The notes under the pieces: model-generated
Database searches by the model: none
Seen by the model: only the letters and a program-made list of their open reading frames with translations
What the model was told of the DNA's origin: nothing
Made by a program: the position numbers and the translations under genes
NCBI RefSeq assembly: GCF_001886695.1
Contig: NZ_CP018097.1
Span: 1,054,001-1,118,000, forward strand
Length of the DNA stretch: 64,000 bases
Direction of reading: 5' to 3'
From: Aurantiacibacter gangjinensis
GTDB taxonomy: Bacteria > Pseudomonadota > Alphaproteobacteria > Sphingomonadales > Sphingomonadaceae
In this document: positions 54,045-61,973 of the stretch, one piece after another
How the letters are laid out: every line of letters begins with the position of its first letter
How positions within the stretch are numbered: position 1 is the first letter of the stretch

Positions 54045-55322
54045 CTAGTCGCTGGCGGACGGGTCGATACCTTCAAGACGCACCCATTCCGGCTCGATCA
54101 TGAAGGGCTCGCGCATATAGGCCATGCGCATACGCACGCGCAGTTCTTCGATCACCTGGCGACCGACATCGCTATCCGTCCGGTAAAGGCGCAGCAGATC
54201 GTCGCCGAAGGTGTCGCGCCAAAGCGGCACGAATTCCGCGCCCGTCACGCCGGTGCGATCGGCGCGCAGGCGCACCATCAGCCCTTCCGGATATCGCTGC
54301 GAGCGCGTGCCGCCCTTGATTGCGTCAAAATTGCGCCGGTCGTCGAACAGGCCTTGTCCGATATCGTAGAAAATCGGTCGGCCGGCATAGACCTCCACCG
54401 GTTTGAAGCGGTGTGTGCCGTGGCCGATCACGGCATCGGCTCCTGCATCGATGGAGAGGCGGGCCAACTCCTCCTCATAGCCGACATTGGTGGCGGCGTC
54501 CGACAGGCCCCAGTGGAAGCTGACGATCTGAATGTCGGTCACCGCGCTCAGCGCGGCGATGTCGCTGCGCCATTGCGCGACGGCTTGCGGATCGAGGCGT
54601 GTTTCAACGCGCATCGGGCGACCCGGTTTGTTGCCGCGCAGATCGGGGCGATACAGTGTGTCTACCGCAAATCCGGCAATGCCGGGCTGATCTGCTGTCG
54701 CCAGATGATCGTCCTGCTCGAACAGGGTGGAGCGTTGCAGGATGCCGATCCGCAGGCCGCCGCGTTCCAGTATGACCGGCGCGCGGGCCGCTTCGATATT
54801 CGCGCCACTGCCCGTCTGCGCTATGCCCGCGCCCTGCAAGACAGCGAGACTGCGCATCGCCGCATCGCGGGGCAAGGTAACATTGTTGGCGGTGCCGACC
54901 GCATCGAAGCCGGCCGCCGTCAGGGCGGCGACCTGATCGGGATTGGAATGGCGCCAGTCCTTGCCGGGAGCATCGCTGGCCTCAGGATCGTCCGTACCGC
55001 CCGCGAAAGGGCCTTCGAGATTGGCGTAGAGCACATCGGCCGTCAGCAGGGTTGCGGCAATTTCGGAAAAGGCGCTGTCCGGATCCTCGCGGTAGGAGAT
55101 GTTAGTATCACCCATGAAGATGAGCGAAATCTCACCTTCGGCCAGTGGCGGCAGCGGCCAAGTCTCCCCTGCCGTGCTAGCGCCTTCGAGTGGCCGGTCG
55201 CTGGTAATCGAGACCGGGGTGACATCCTGCGCCACTGTCTGGCTCCATACCGCTAGACTTGCGAAAGGCGTGGAGGCAATCAAGCCGCCGAGTAGCGGAA
55301 AAGCGAGTTTGCGTAGCGACAT
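54045..55322 (-). CDS. CapA-family (PGA_cap) metallophosphatase-like protein
   Basis: This 425-residue protein starts at 55322, seven bases after GAGAGG; longer forms reach 55442. A hydrophobic N-terminus (PLLGGLIASTPFASLAV) suggests export. The CapA-type motifs are ISLIFMGDTNIS, YANLEGPF, ANNVTLPRDAAM and VIGHGTHRFKPVEVYAGRPIFYDIGQGLFD (by position 310-339). CapA proteins of Bacillus are known for poly-gamma-glutamate capsule synthesis, but many homologues have other roles. The GTANNVT segment replaces the usual N-H-x-D pair at one site. Confidence 0.85.
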   Translation of the reverse strand: MSLRKLAFPLLGGLIASTPFASLAVWSQTVAQDVTPVSITSDRPLEGASTAGETWPLPPLAEGEISLIFMGDTNISYREDPDSAFSEIAATLLTADVLYANLEGPFAGGTDDPEASDAPGKDWRHSNPDQVAALTAAGFDAVGTANNVTLPRDAAMRSLAVLQGAGIAQTGSGANIEAARAPVILERGGLRIGILQRSTLFEQDDHLATADQPGIAGFAVDTLYRPDLRGNKPGRPMRVETRLDPQAVAQWRSDIAALSAVTDIQIVSFHWGLSDAATNVGYEEELARLSIDAGADAVIGHGTHRFKPVEVYAGRPIFYDIGQGLFDDRRNFDAIKGGTRSQRYPEGLMVRLRADRTGVTGAEFVPLWRDTFGDDLLRLYRTDSDVGRQVIEELRVRMRMAYMREPFMIEPEWVRLEGIDPSASD

Positions 55323-55497
55323 CACCGAACCTCTCATAAGTGCTTGGTTCCACCGGTCGGTTGCGACTTTTGGTATGACCAGCTTGCCGCGCACGATAGC
55401 GCATGGTCCGGCTGAGACCAGTCGCGTCGCGCATTCTCCCATTTGGCGGAAACCATGCTGGGTACCGCGCGTGGGATGAGGACGGCTACGCCGAGAC

Positions 55498-56037
55498 CTA
55501 ACCCTTCAATCCGCGCAGCATGTCGGCCAGCGGGCCGTCCTCGTCGCCCTCCTCGACAAGGCCGTGCGCGCGGCGGGCGGAGTCCGCGTCGGGGCCTTCG
55601 GCATAGGGATCGATGGCGAGCGCCAATGTCTGCGCCACGGCTTCGCCAAGGTCGAAGGCGGTGCCGGAATAGGGGATCTCGTCGAGCTCGTCCTCTGTCA
55701 GTTCGACTTCCTCGTCCGGACTGTAAGCGGGCAGCGCGCTTTCTGGCACGAAGCGCAGCGTCAGTTCCTCGGAGACGGTCTGCGGCAGGTCGTCGCCCGA
55801 TACGGCGCAGCTTTGCACGATGGCGGCATCGAGCGTGCCTTTCGCATTCACCACCTCGCCATCCGCTTCCAGCGTAACGGTAGCGTGCAAATGCTCGACC
55901 GAAACAATCTCGAACCGGCGGGCCAGCGCAGCGCGCTCCGCCTCGTTCGCTTCCAGCGTCACCGGCTCTGCGGTGATCGAGCGGCGGTCCACCATGCGCG
56001 AGAATTCGGGTGCGGACGGGGTGCCGGTATCGCTCAT
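55498..56037 (-). CDS. DUF177/YceD family protein
   Basis: This 179-residue acidic protein has the family segment VQSCAVSGDDLPQTVSEELTLRF and ends with PLADMLRGLKG, near the usual PFA.L..L. In E. coli YceD is known to affect 23S rRNA and is located before rpmF. It overlaps the bc1 chaperone gene by four bases. This pairing is common in alphaproteobacteria. Confidence 0.92.
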   Translation of the reverse strand: MSDTGTPSAPEFSRMVDRRSITAEPVTLEANEAERAALARRFEIVSVEHLHATVTLEADGEVVNAKGTLDAAIVQSCAVSGDDLPQTVSEELTLRFVPESALPAYSPDEEVELTEDELDEIPYSGTAFDLGEAVAQTLALAIDPYAEGPDADSARRAHGLVEEGDEDGPLADMLRGLKG

Positions 56038-56552
56038 GCGCGCAGCCTTCCGGCAAGGATATCGGCATCGCTCTGTGCCGCCAGATCATTGGCCAGCGCC
56101 CGTGTGCGTGCGGCCAGTGCCATGGGCGGAGCCTCCCCCGAAACGCGCATGTTCCGTTCCAGCACGGCGGCAAGCTCCGCATCCTCATCGCTTGCCAGCG
56201 CGGTGCGCAGCGCGCCCATCTGGCCGCCGACAGCCGCCATGATCTTGCCCATCTTCTTGCCCACCATCAGGTCGCCCACGCCGCTATCGCGCAGCTGGCG
56301 ATCCATGTCTTCCACGAACAATTCGGTCAGCAGGCCGGTGCGCGGGGCAAGGTCTTCGCTCCTTTCCATGCGCAGGGTGACGAGCGAGAGCACCAGCGCG
56401 ATCATGTCGAAGCGACCATCCACCGTGTCTTCTACGTGGCAATCGCGATACCATTCCGGCTCGCGCGATGTGGCGACCACGCTGTGCCATAGCGGGCGCA
56501 ATTCCTCGCGCGGATCGGGTTTCATGCCAAACAGGCGGCTGAGGAAGGACAT
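56034..56552 (-). CDS. Ubiquinol-cytochrome c chaperone (CBP3/UbCP family)
   Basis: This 172-residue protein has the family segments DTVDGRFDMIALVLSLVTLR, LTELFVEDMDRQLRDSGVGD and VGKKMGKIMAAVGGQ. In mitochondria Cbp3 is known to help assemble cytochrome b into complex III. The start is uncertain: MSFLSRLF at 56552 is chosen because it matches the usual family N-terminus, and ATG at 56573 is the alternative. It is divergent from bamE. Confidence 0.9.
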   Translation of the reverse strand: MSFLSRLFGMKPDPREELRPLWHSVVATSREPEWYRDCHVEDTVDGRFDMIALVLSLVTLRMERSEDLAPRTGLLTELFVEDMDRQLRDSGVGDLMVGKKMGKIMAAVGGQMGALRTALASDEDAELAAVLERNMRVSGEAPPMALAARTRALANDLAAQSDADILAGRLRA

Positions 56553-56736
56553 TGGCGTGGCAGCTTTCGTCATTAAGCAGGTGTTCAAAGCCGGGGCGGC
56601 AGGCGAGGCTTGGCGTTGCAAGCCGTGGCCTTCGCGCCTACAGCTTGGCGGCATATAGGTAGGCCGGTCTCGTCACGCAAAGCGTGTCTTTGGCCCGTGC
56701 CCCGATTGACTGTATCTGGATGGAAGGTTGTTTTCG

Positions 56737-57213
56737 ATGGGTTGGATGAAGCGCGCAGGTCTTGTGCTGGCGTCGGCGACGGTGCTGGCGGGCTGTTCCT
56801 CCATCGATGTGCATCGCGGCTATATCAACGATAGCGTGCTGATCGCCTCGGTGCAGCCGGGCCTCGACAATCGCGAATCGGTGCGCGGTACGCTGGGGCA
56901 GCCCTCGCTTACCAGCCAGTTCGGCGATCCGGTGTGGTATTACGTCTCCAGCCGCACGGCCCAGGCGCCTTTCAGCCAGCCGCGGATCGACACGCATTCC
57001 GTGCTGGCCGTGCATTTCGACGAGGCGGGCAATGTCGTCTCCACCGATGTGACCGGGATCGATCAGATCGCCCGGATCGACCCTGAAAGCGATACCACCC
57101 CGACGCTGGGCCGCGAGCGCGGCTTCCTGGAAGACCTGTTCGGCAATATCGGCCGGGTCGGCGCACCGGGCGCGCCTGGTGCAGGCGGCGGCGGGCGTCC
57201 TCCGGGTCAATAA
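56737..57213 (+). CDS. bamE: Outer-membrane assembly lipoprotein BamE (SmpA/OmlA)
   Basis: This 158-residue lipoprotein has a lipobox LAGC and the BamE pattern: [41 protein letters not shown] (positions 50-70) and [10 protein letters not shown] Gly/Pro-rich tail closes it. It is part of the BAM complex for outer-membrane protein insertion. The ATG at 56737 lies nine bases after GGAAGG; a TTG directly after the ribosome-binding site is rejected. Confidence 0.93.
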   Translation: MGWMKRAGLVLASATVLAGCSSIDVHRGYINDSVLIASVQPGLDNRESVRGTLGQPSLTSQFGDPVWYYVSSRTAQAPFSQPRIDTHSVLAVHFDEAGNVVSTDVTGIDQIARIDPESDTTPTLGRERGFLEDLFGNIGRVGAPGAPGAGGGGRPPGQ

Positions 57214-57281
57214 ACCGGCTGCTCGGAAGGCGAGCCAGCGCGTGCTTGAACAGCCGCACCGTCCTGCCCATATCCGCCGCC

Positions 57282-57842
57282 ATGAGTGACGATAGAGCGA
57301 GCCACGGCCTCACCCAGTGGCACGGCACCACCATCATCGGCGTGAAACGCGGCGATAACACCGTCATCGCGGGCGATGGGCAGGTCTCGATGGGCAATAC
57401 CGTGATGAAGCCCAACGCGAAGAAGGTCCGCCGCATCGGCGATGGCGGCAAGGTGGTTGCGGGTTTCGCCGGCGCTACCGCAGACGCCTTTACCCTGTTC
57501 GAGCGGCTGGAGCGCAAGCTGGAACAGCATAGCGGCCAGCTGCTGCGCGCCGCCGTTGAACTCGCCAAGGACTGGCGCACCGACAAGTATCTCCGCAATC
57601 TCGAAGCGCTGATGATCGTAGCCGACAAGGACACGCTGCTGGTCCTCACCGGCAATGGCGATGTGCTGGAGCCCGAAGGCGGGATCGCGGCCATCGGGTC
57701 CGGCGGCAATTACGCGCTCGCCGCCGCACGCGCGCTCTCCGATTACGAGGAAGACGCCGAGAAAATCGCCCGCCGCGCCATGCAGGTGGCGGCGGATGTG
57801 TGCGTCTTCACCAATGGCAATGTGACGGTGGAAACCGTTTAG
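57282..57842 (+). CDS. hslV: ATP-dependent protease HslVU, peptidase subunit
   Basis: This 186-residue protein has a short N-terminal extension before [11 protein letters not shown]. The mature enzyme probably begins at Thr16, the N-terminal nucleophile. Family segments are [16 protein letters not shown] and [17 protein letters not shown]. HslV forms a two-ring dodecamer with the HslU ATPase. The start at 57282 gives a short propeptide; a longer frame to 57246 is possible. It is followed by hslU after a palindromic repeat. Confidence 0.95.
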   Translation: MSDDRASHGLTQWHGTTIIGVKRGDNTVIAGDGQVSMGNTVMKPNAKKVRRIGDGGKVVAGFAGATADAFTLFERLERKLEQHSGQLLRAAVELAKDWRTDKYLRNLEALMIVADKDTLLVLTGNGDVLEPEGGIAAIGSGGNYALAAARALSDYEEDAEKIARRAMQVAADVCVFTNGNVTVETV

Positions 57843-57857
57843 CGGCCCCATAGGGCT

Positions 57858-57926
57858 GTTCGTGGTGAGCCTGTCGAACCACGAAGCTTGCACCATTTCG
57901 CCCCTCGACAGGCTCAGGACGAACGG
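57858..57926. repeat. REP-like palindromic repeat between hslV and hslU
   Basis: The arms GTTCGTGGTGAGCCTGTCGA (57858-57877) and TCGACAGGCTCAGGACGAAC (57905-57924) are inverted copies with two mismatches over 20 bases. The left arm also holds a small hairpin TTCGTGGT...ACCACGAA. Repeats with this GAGCCTGTCGA core are dispersed in many proteobacterial genomes. It occupies most of the 101-base gap in a normally tight operon. Confidence 0.8.
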
Positions 57927-57943
57927 ACATTTTCAAGGCAATC

Positions 57944-59242
57944 ATGGACAACCTCACCCCCAAAGCCATCGTCGCCGCACTCGACGAACACATTATCGGC
58001 CAGAAGGATGCCAAGCGCGCGGTTGCCGTGGCGCTGCGCAATCGCTGGCGGCGACAACGCCTGCGCGATGATCTGCGCGACGAGGTGACGCCCAAGAATA
58101 TCCTGATGATCGGCCCCACCGGCTGCGGCAAGACGGAAATCAGCCGCCGCCTTGCCAAGCTGGCCGAAGCGCCGTTCGTGAAGGTCGAGGCGACCAAGTT
58201 CACCGAGGTCGGCTATGTCGGCCGCGACGTGGAACAGATCGCGCGCGACCTGGTGGAAGATGCGATCCGGCTGGAAAAGGACAAGCGCCGCGAAGCCGTG
58301 CGCGAGGCGGCGAGCGAAGCCGCGATGCAGCGCTTGCTGGATGCGCTGGTCGGCGCAGGGGCCAGCGAGGCGACGCGCGAAAGCTTCCGCCAGCGCATCA
58401 CCGACAATTCGATGAACGACACTGAAGTCGAGATCGAGGTGGCTGAACAGCAGGGCATGCAGATGGACATTCCCGGCATGGGCGGCGGCGCGACCATGAT
58501 CAACCTCGGCGAAATGATGGGCAAGGCCTTCGGCGGCCCGCCCAAGAAGAAGCGCAAGCTGAAAGTGCCCGATGCGTGGGACAAGCTGGTCGATGAAGAA
58601 GCCGAAAAGCGTATGGACCAGGACGATGTCGCGCGCACCGCCCTTCAGAATGCGGAAACGAACGGCATCGTCTTCCTCGACGAGGTAGACAAGATCGCCG
58701 TCAGCGATGTGCGCGGCGGCTCCGTCTCCCGCGAAGGCGTGCAGCGCGATTTGCTGCCACTGATCGAAGGCACGACTGTCAGCACCAAATACGGTCCGAT
58801 GAAGACCGACCACGTGCTATTTATCGCATCGGGCGCGTTCCACGTCGCCAAGCCATCGGACATGCTGCCCGAATTGCAGGGCCGCCTGCCGATCCGCGTC
58901 GAACTGCGCAGCCTTACCGAGGAGGATTTCGTTCGCATCCTCTCCGAAACGCGCGCCAATCTGGTCAGCCAGTACAAGGCGCTACTCGGCACCGAAAAGC
59001 TGGATGTCGAGATGACCGACGATGCCGTGGCGGAAGTCGCCAAGCTGGCCGCGCAGGTCAATGAAGGCGTCGAAAATATCGGCGCCCGCCGCCTGCAAAC
59101 GGTTATGGAAAAGCTGTTCGAGGAACTGAGCTTCGAAGCCGAGGATATGGCCGGTCAGCAAGTGACGGTGGACGCCGATTATGTACGCGGCAAGCTGGCT
59201 GATCTCGCCGGCGACACGGATCTGAGCAAATACGTGCTCTAA
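57944..59242 (+). CDS. hslU: ATP-dependent protease HslVU, ATPase subunit
   Basis: This 432-residue AAA+ unfoldase has Walker [12 protein letters not shown] near residue 51, Walker [12 protein letters not shown] and the C-terminal tip LSKYVL that docks into HslV. The I domain (about 110-240) is between them. It unfolds substrates for HslV. The length is normal. The hairpin at 59262-59296 may end the transcript. Confidence 0.97.
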   Translation: MDNLTPKAIVAALDEHIIGQKDAKRAVAVALRNRWRRQRLRDDLRDEVTPKNILMIGPTGCGKTEISRRLAKLAEAPFVKVEATKFTEVGYVGRDVEQIARDLVEDAIRLEKDKRREAVREAASEAAMQRLLDALVGAGASEATRESFRQRITDNSMNDTEVEIEVAEQQGMQMDIPGMGGGATMINLGEMMGKAFGGPPKKKRKLKVPDAWDKLVDEEAEKRMDQDDVARTALQNAETNGIVFLDEVDKIAVSDVRGGSVSREGVQRDLLPLIEGTTVSTKYGPMKTDHVLFIASGAFHVAKPSDMLPELQGRLPIRVELRSLTEEDFVRILSETRANLVSQYKALLGTEKLDVEMTDDAVAEVAKLAAQVNEGVENIGARRLQTVMEKLFEELSFEAEDMAGQQVTVDADYVRGKLADLAGDTDLSKYVL

Positions 59243-59261
59243 GGCGTCGGCGCGAGATATA

Positions 59262-59296
59262 ACGGGCGGCGACGGTTGTAATCGTCGCCGCCCGTT
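59262..59296 (+). terminator. Hairpin downstream of hslU
   Basis: ACGGGCGGCGACG and CGTCGCCGCCCGT form a perfect 13-bp stem with a short loop (GTTGTAAT), 20 bases past the hslU stop. There is no T-tract, so it may be a stabilising or weak terminator hairpin. Confidence 0.5.
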
Positions 59297-59432
59297 CCCA
59301 CTTAAGATATAGCTACCAGTCGCAATCGACGGGCACCGCTTCCCTACCGGGAAGCTCTCTCCTTCAGTTTCGCCTCTTAGTCGCAGCCGGGTCGATTCTG
59401 GCGCGCTGCAACCTCGCGTGAAGGACATGCAC

Positions 59433-59687
59433 ATGACACATTACGGCAAGATCAAGAGCTACGACAGCAGCAGCGGCACCGGCTCGATCACTCCCGAAAA
59501 GGGCGGCGACGCGCTCCGCTTCAAGAAGGTCGATCTCCAGCAGGAAGGCCAGATGCCCAAGGTCGATGACCGCTACAGCTTCGACACCAGCGAAGTCGAT
59601 GGCGGCAAGAAGCACGCGGTGAACCTGCAGCATCAGCAGGGCGATGCCGACACGCAGAAGGCCCAGGCCGGCAAACAGCAGGGCTGA
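59433..59687 (+). CDS. Small cold-shock-domain-like protein
   Basis: This 84-residue protein starts at ATG 59433 behind AAGGA. The first 60 residues (HYGKIKSYDSSSGTGSITPE, then DALRFKKVDLQ) keep the outline of a cold-shock domain: G-x-I-K-x-Y-D...G-x-I-T-P. The aromatic RNP1/RNP2 residues of CspA (KGFGFI, VFVHF) are largely missing, so nucleic-acid binding is doubtful. The tail is Gln/Lys-rich. Confidence 0.7.
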   Translation: MTHYGKIKSYDSSSGTGSITPEKGGDALRFKKVDLQQEGQMPKVDDRYSFDTSEVDGGKKHAVNLQHQQGDADTQKAQAGKQQG

Positions 59688-59758
59688 TCCGGACAACATG
59701 CGAGGCCGGGCGCATTGCGTGCCCGGCCTACGCGCTTTTTTTCGTCAGGATTTTCACC

Positions 59759-59971
59759 ATGCCGATGAACCAGTTTCTTTTCGATCACCAGATCGCGGCG
59801 ATGAAAGTCGACCGGTCGCTTTCGCCTGAAGAACGGGTCGAGGCTCTGGCACAGCTGAAAAACCGCGCCGCGCGCATCACCCGGTGGCGCAAGGCCAATG
59901 GCTTGTCCGAGCTCGCCTGGCTGAACGATCGAGAAACCGTGAACAGCGGTAAGGGAGGGCAAGATGCCTGA
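59759..59971 (+). CDS. Small hypothetical protein
   Basis: This 70-residue charged protein (MPMNQFLFDHQIAAMKVDRS) is predicted helical, with EERVEALAQLKNRAARITRW as its core. It overlaps the next small gene by eight bases, which supports both as real, coupled genes. No family is recognised. The ribosome-binding site is weak (CAGGATTTT). Confidence 0.55.
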   Translation: MPMNQFLFDHQIAAMKVDRSLSPEERVEALAQLKNRAARITRWRKANGLSELAWLNDRETVNSGKGGQDA

Positions 59972-60188
59972 GAGAAAGAACCCGGCAACGCTAGCGCGAT
60001 CGGCGGATTCCGAGTGGGAGAACGAAGGTGGCTCCGTCGCGGGCGCAGTCCATGACGCGTTGCCCGAAGGCATCACCGCCGAGAAGACGGTGCGTTACCG
60101 CGTGGGAAGCTATACCTACGCCCGGCTGGAAGACGCGAAAGCGCAGCTTGCCCGGCAATCGACGCCTTTCACCGCCTCGATAGGCTGA
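59964..60188 (+). CDS. Small hypothetical protein
   Basis: This 74-residue protein (MPERKNPATLARSADSEWEN) follows the previous small gene with an 8-base overlap behind AGGGAGGGC, a good ribosome-binding site. The second half, KTVRYRVGSYTYARLEDAKA, could form a small beta-alpha unit. Function unknown. It converges with the SulP gene. Confidence 0.55.
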   Translation: MPERKNPATLARSADSEWENEGGSVAGAVHDALPEGITAEKTVRYRVGSYTYARLEDAKAQLARQSTPFTASIG

Positions 60189-60238
60189 TCGGCTCGCCCA
60201 CCCTCACAGATTGAGCCAATGTCGTGCAGCCGCCCCTA

Positions 60239-61744
60239 TCAGGGATGCGGCGCAAGCCCGATTTCCACGCCCGTCCGGTCCACCACGGCGTGCTTGTCGA
60301 TCATGTCGGCGCTGGCTTCATTCAGGCCGATCACCTGCACGCTGCGTCCGTTGCGGCGCATGCGCTCGACTATGGCATCGAGCGCGCCGGCGCTGGAAAT
60401 ATCCCAGAAATGCGCTTTCGATACGTCGATCACCACGTGGTCGGCCGGATCGTCGCGCTGGCTCTCCGGGTACATGGCATCGTTGAACCGCTCGACACTG
60501 GCGAAGAAGATCTGGCCGGTGACGGTGTAGAGCGCCTTTTCGCCGTCGCGGGTGCGCTCCACGCTGAAGAGGTTCATCACCAGAGCGGCGAAGAAGATGC
60601 CCGACAGCAGCACGCCCACCAGCACGCCGAGCGCGAGATTGTGCGTCGTCACCACGGTGATGACGGTCGCCAGCATCACCACGCTCGCCTGCCAGGGATG
60701 GCGGCGAAGATTGGGGATGCTCGTCCAGCTGAATGTGCCGATGCTCACCATGATCATCACCGCGACAAGCGCGGGCATGGGGATCTGGCCCACGACAGGG
60801 CCTAGCAGCCAGAGCAGGACCAGCAGGGTAAGACCGGCCACGAAAGTGGACAGCCGCCCGCGCCCGCCGCTGGTCACGTTGATGACCGACTGCCCGATCA
60901 TCGCGCAGCCGCCCATGCCGCCGACCATCGCCGCGCCGATATTGGCGACGCCCTGGCCCCAGGTCTCGCGCCGCTTGTTGGAGCCGGTATGGGTCATGTC
61001 GTCCACGATCTTGGCGGTCAGCAGGCTCTCGATCAGGCCGACGGCAGCCATGGTGGCCGAATAGGGCGCGATGATGAGGAAGGTTTCCCATGACAGCGGT
61101 ACATCGGGCAGCAACAGCGAAGGGAGGCCTTCGGGGATGTCGCCCATATCGCCTACCGTGTTGATGGGCAGGTCCAGCCAGATGGACAGTCCGCCAAGCA
61201 CGATAATGGCGACCAGCGGGCTGGGCACAGACGTGGTCAGCTTGGGCAGCAGGTAAATGATGGCCAGCGCGCCCGCGACCATGGCATAGGTGATCCAGTT
61301 GACCCCGTCCGCGGTCGGGTCGAGCTGCGGTAGCTGCGCCATGAAAATGAGGATCGCCAGCGCATTGACGAAGCCGATGATGACCGCGCGGCCCACGAAC
61401 TGCATCAGAAGGTCCAGCCGCAGCAATGCGGCAATGCCCTGGAAAATGCCCATCAGGATCGTGGCGGCGAACAGGTAATCCACCCCGTAATCGCGGACCA
61501 GCGGGATGACGACGACGGCCACCGCAGCGGTCGCGGCAGAGATCATGCCGGGCCTGCCACCGGTAAAGGCGATGATCATGGCGATGGCGATAGAGGCATA
61601 GAGCCCCACGCGCGGATCGACGCCTGCAATGATCGAGAAGCCGATGGCTTCCGGGATCAGCGCGAGGGCGACGACGATGCCTGCAAGAATGTCGGCGCGC
61701 GGCTGCGCCAGCCAGTCGCGCTTCAGCGCGGCGGTGTCGATCAT
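60239..61744 (-). CDS. SulP-family anion transporter with STAS domain
   Basis: This 501-residue membrane protein (start at 61744, [20 protein letters not shown]) has the SulP features [21 protein letters not shown], about 10-14 membrane segments and a cytoplasmic STAS domain (about 400-501; [20 protein letters not shown]). The segment [20 protein letters not shown] is the conserved substrate-loop region. SulP proteins move sulfate, bicarbonate or dicarboxylates, and the substrate cannot be told here. A GTG start at 61789 would add 15 residues. Confidence 0.92.
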   Translation of the reverse strand: MIDTAALKRDWLAQPRADILAGIVVALALIPEAIGFSIIAGVDPRVGLYASIAIAMIIAFTGGRPGMISAATAAVAVVVIPLVRDYGVDYLFAATILMGIFQGIAALLRLDLLMQFVGRAVIIGFVNALAILIFMAQLPQLDPTADGVNWITYAMVAGALAIIYLLPKLTTSVPSPLVAIIVLGGLSIWLDLPINTVGDMGDIPEGLPSLLLPDVPLSWETFLIIAPYSATMAAVGLIESLLTAKIVDDMTHTGSNKRRETWGQGVANIGAAMVGGMGGCAMIGQSVINVTSGGRGRLSTFVAGLTLLVLLWLLGPVVGQIPMPALVAVMIMVSIGTFSWTSIPNLRRHPWQASVVMLATVITVVTTHNLALGVLVGVLLSGIFFAALVMNLFSVERTRDGEKALYTVTGQIFFASVERFNDAMYPESQRDDPADHVVIDVSKAHFWDISSAGALDAIVERMRRNGRSVQVIGLNEASADMIDKHAVVDRTGVEIGLAPHP

Positions 61745-61973
61745 GGTCAGTCCAATATGCTTGATGGCGGCGCCGGCACCCTTGGCCACGCCCGCCAGGA
61801 ACGTTCAAGGCTCCCATACATGGTGCACTGCACAATTCAAGGGTGGAGACTGGTAGCGAGACCCTTGCCGGACCCCGTTGGCCGTTCGTCGAGAGGGCCT
61901 TGCGCGCATCTTGCACTTCGCGGGCGCGTGCGGTCTATTGTGAAAGACATTATTCGAGAGGGGCTTACCAGCA

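Noticed and set aside
60318-61916. A 532-codon minus-strand frame overlapping the SulP gene in another frame.
   Set aside because: The SulP frame has clear membrane segments and a STAS domain, whereas this one is Arg/His-rich shadow sequence.
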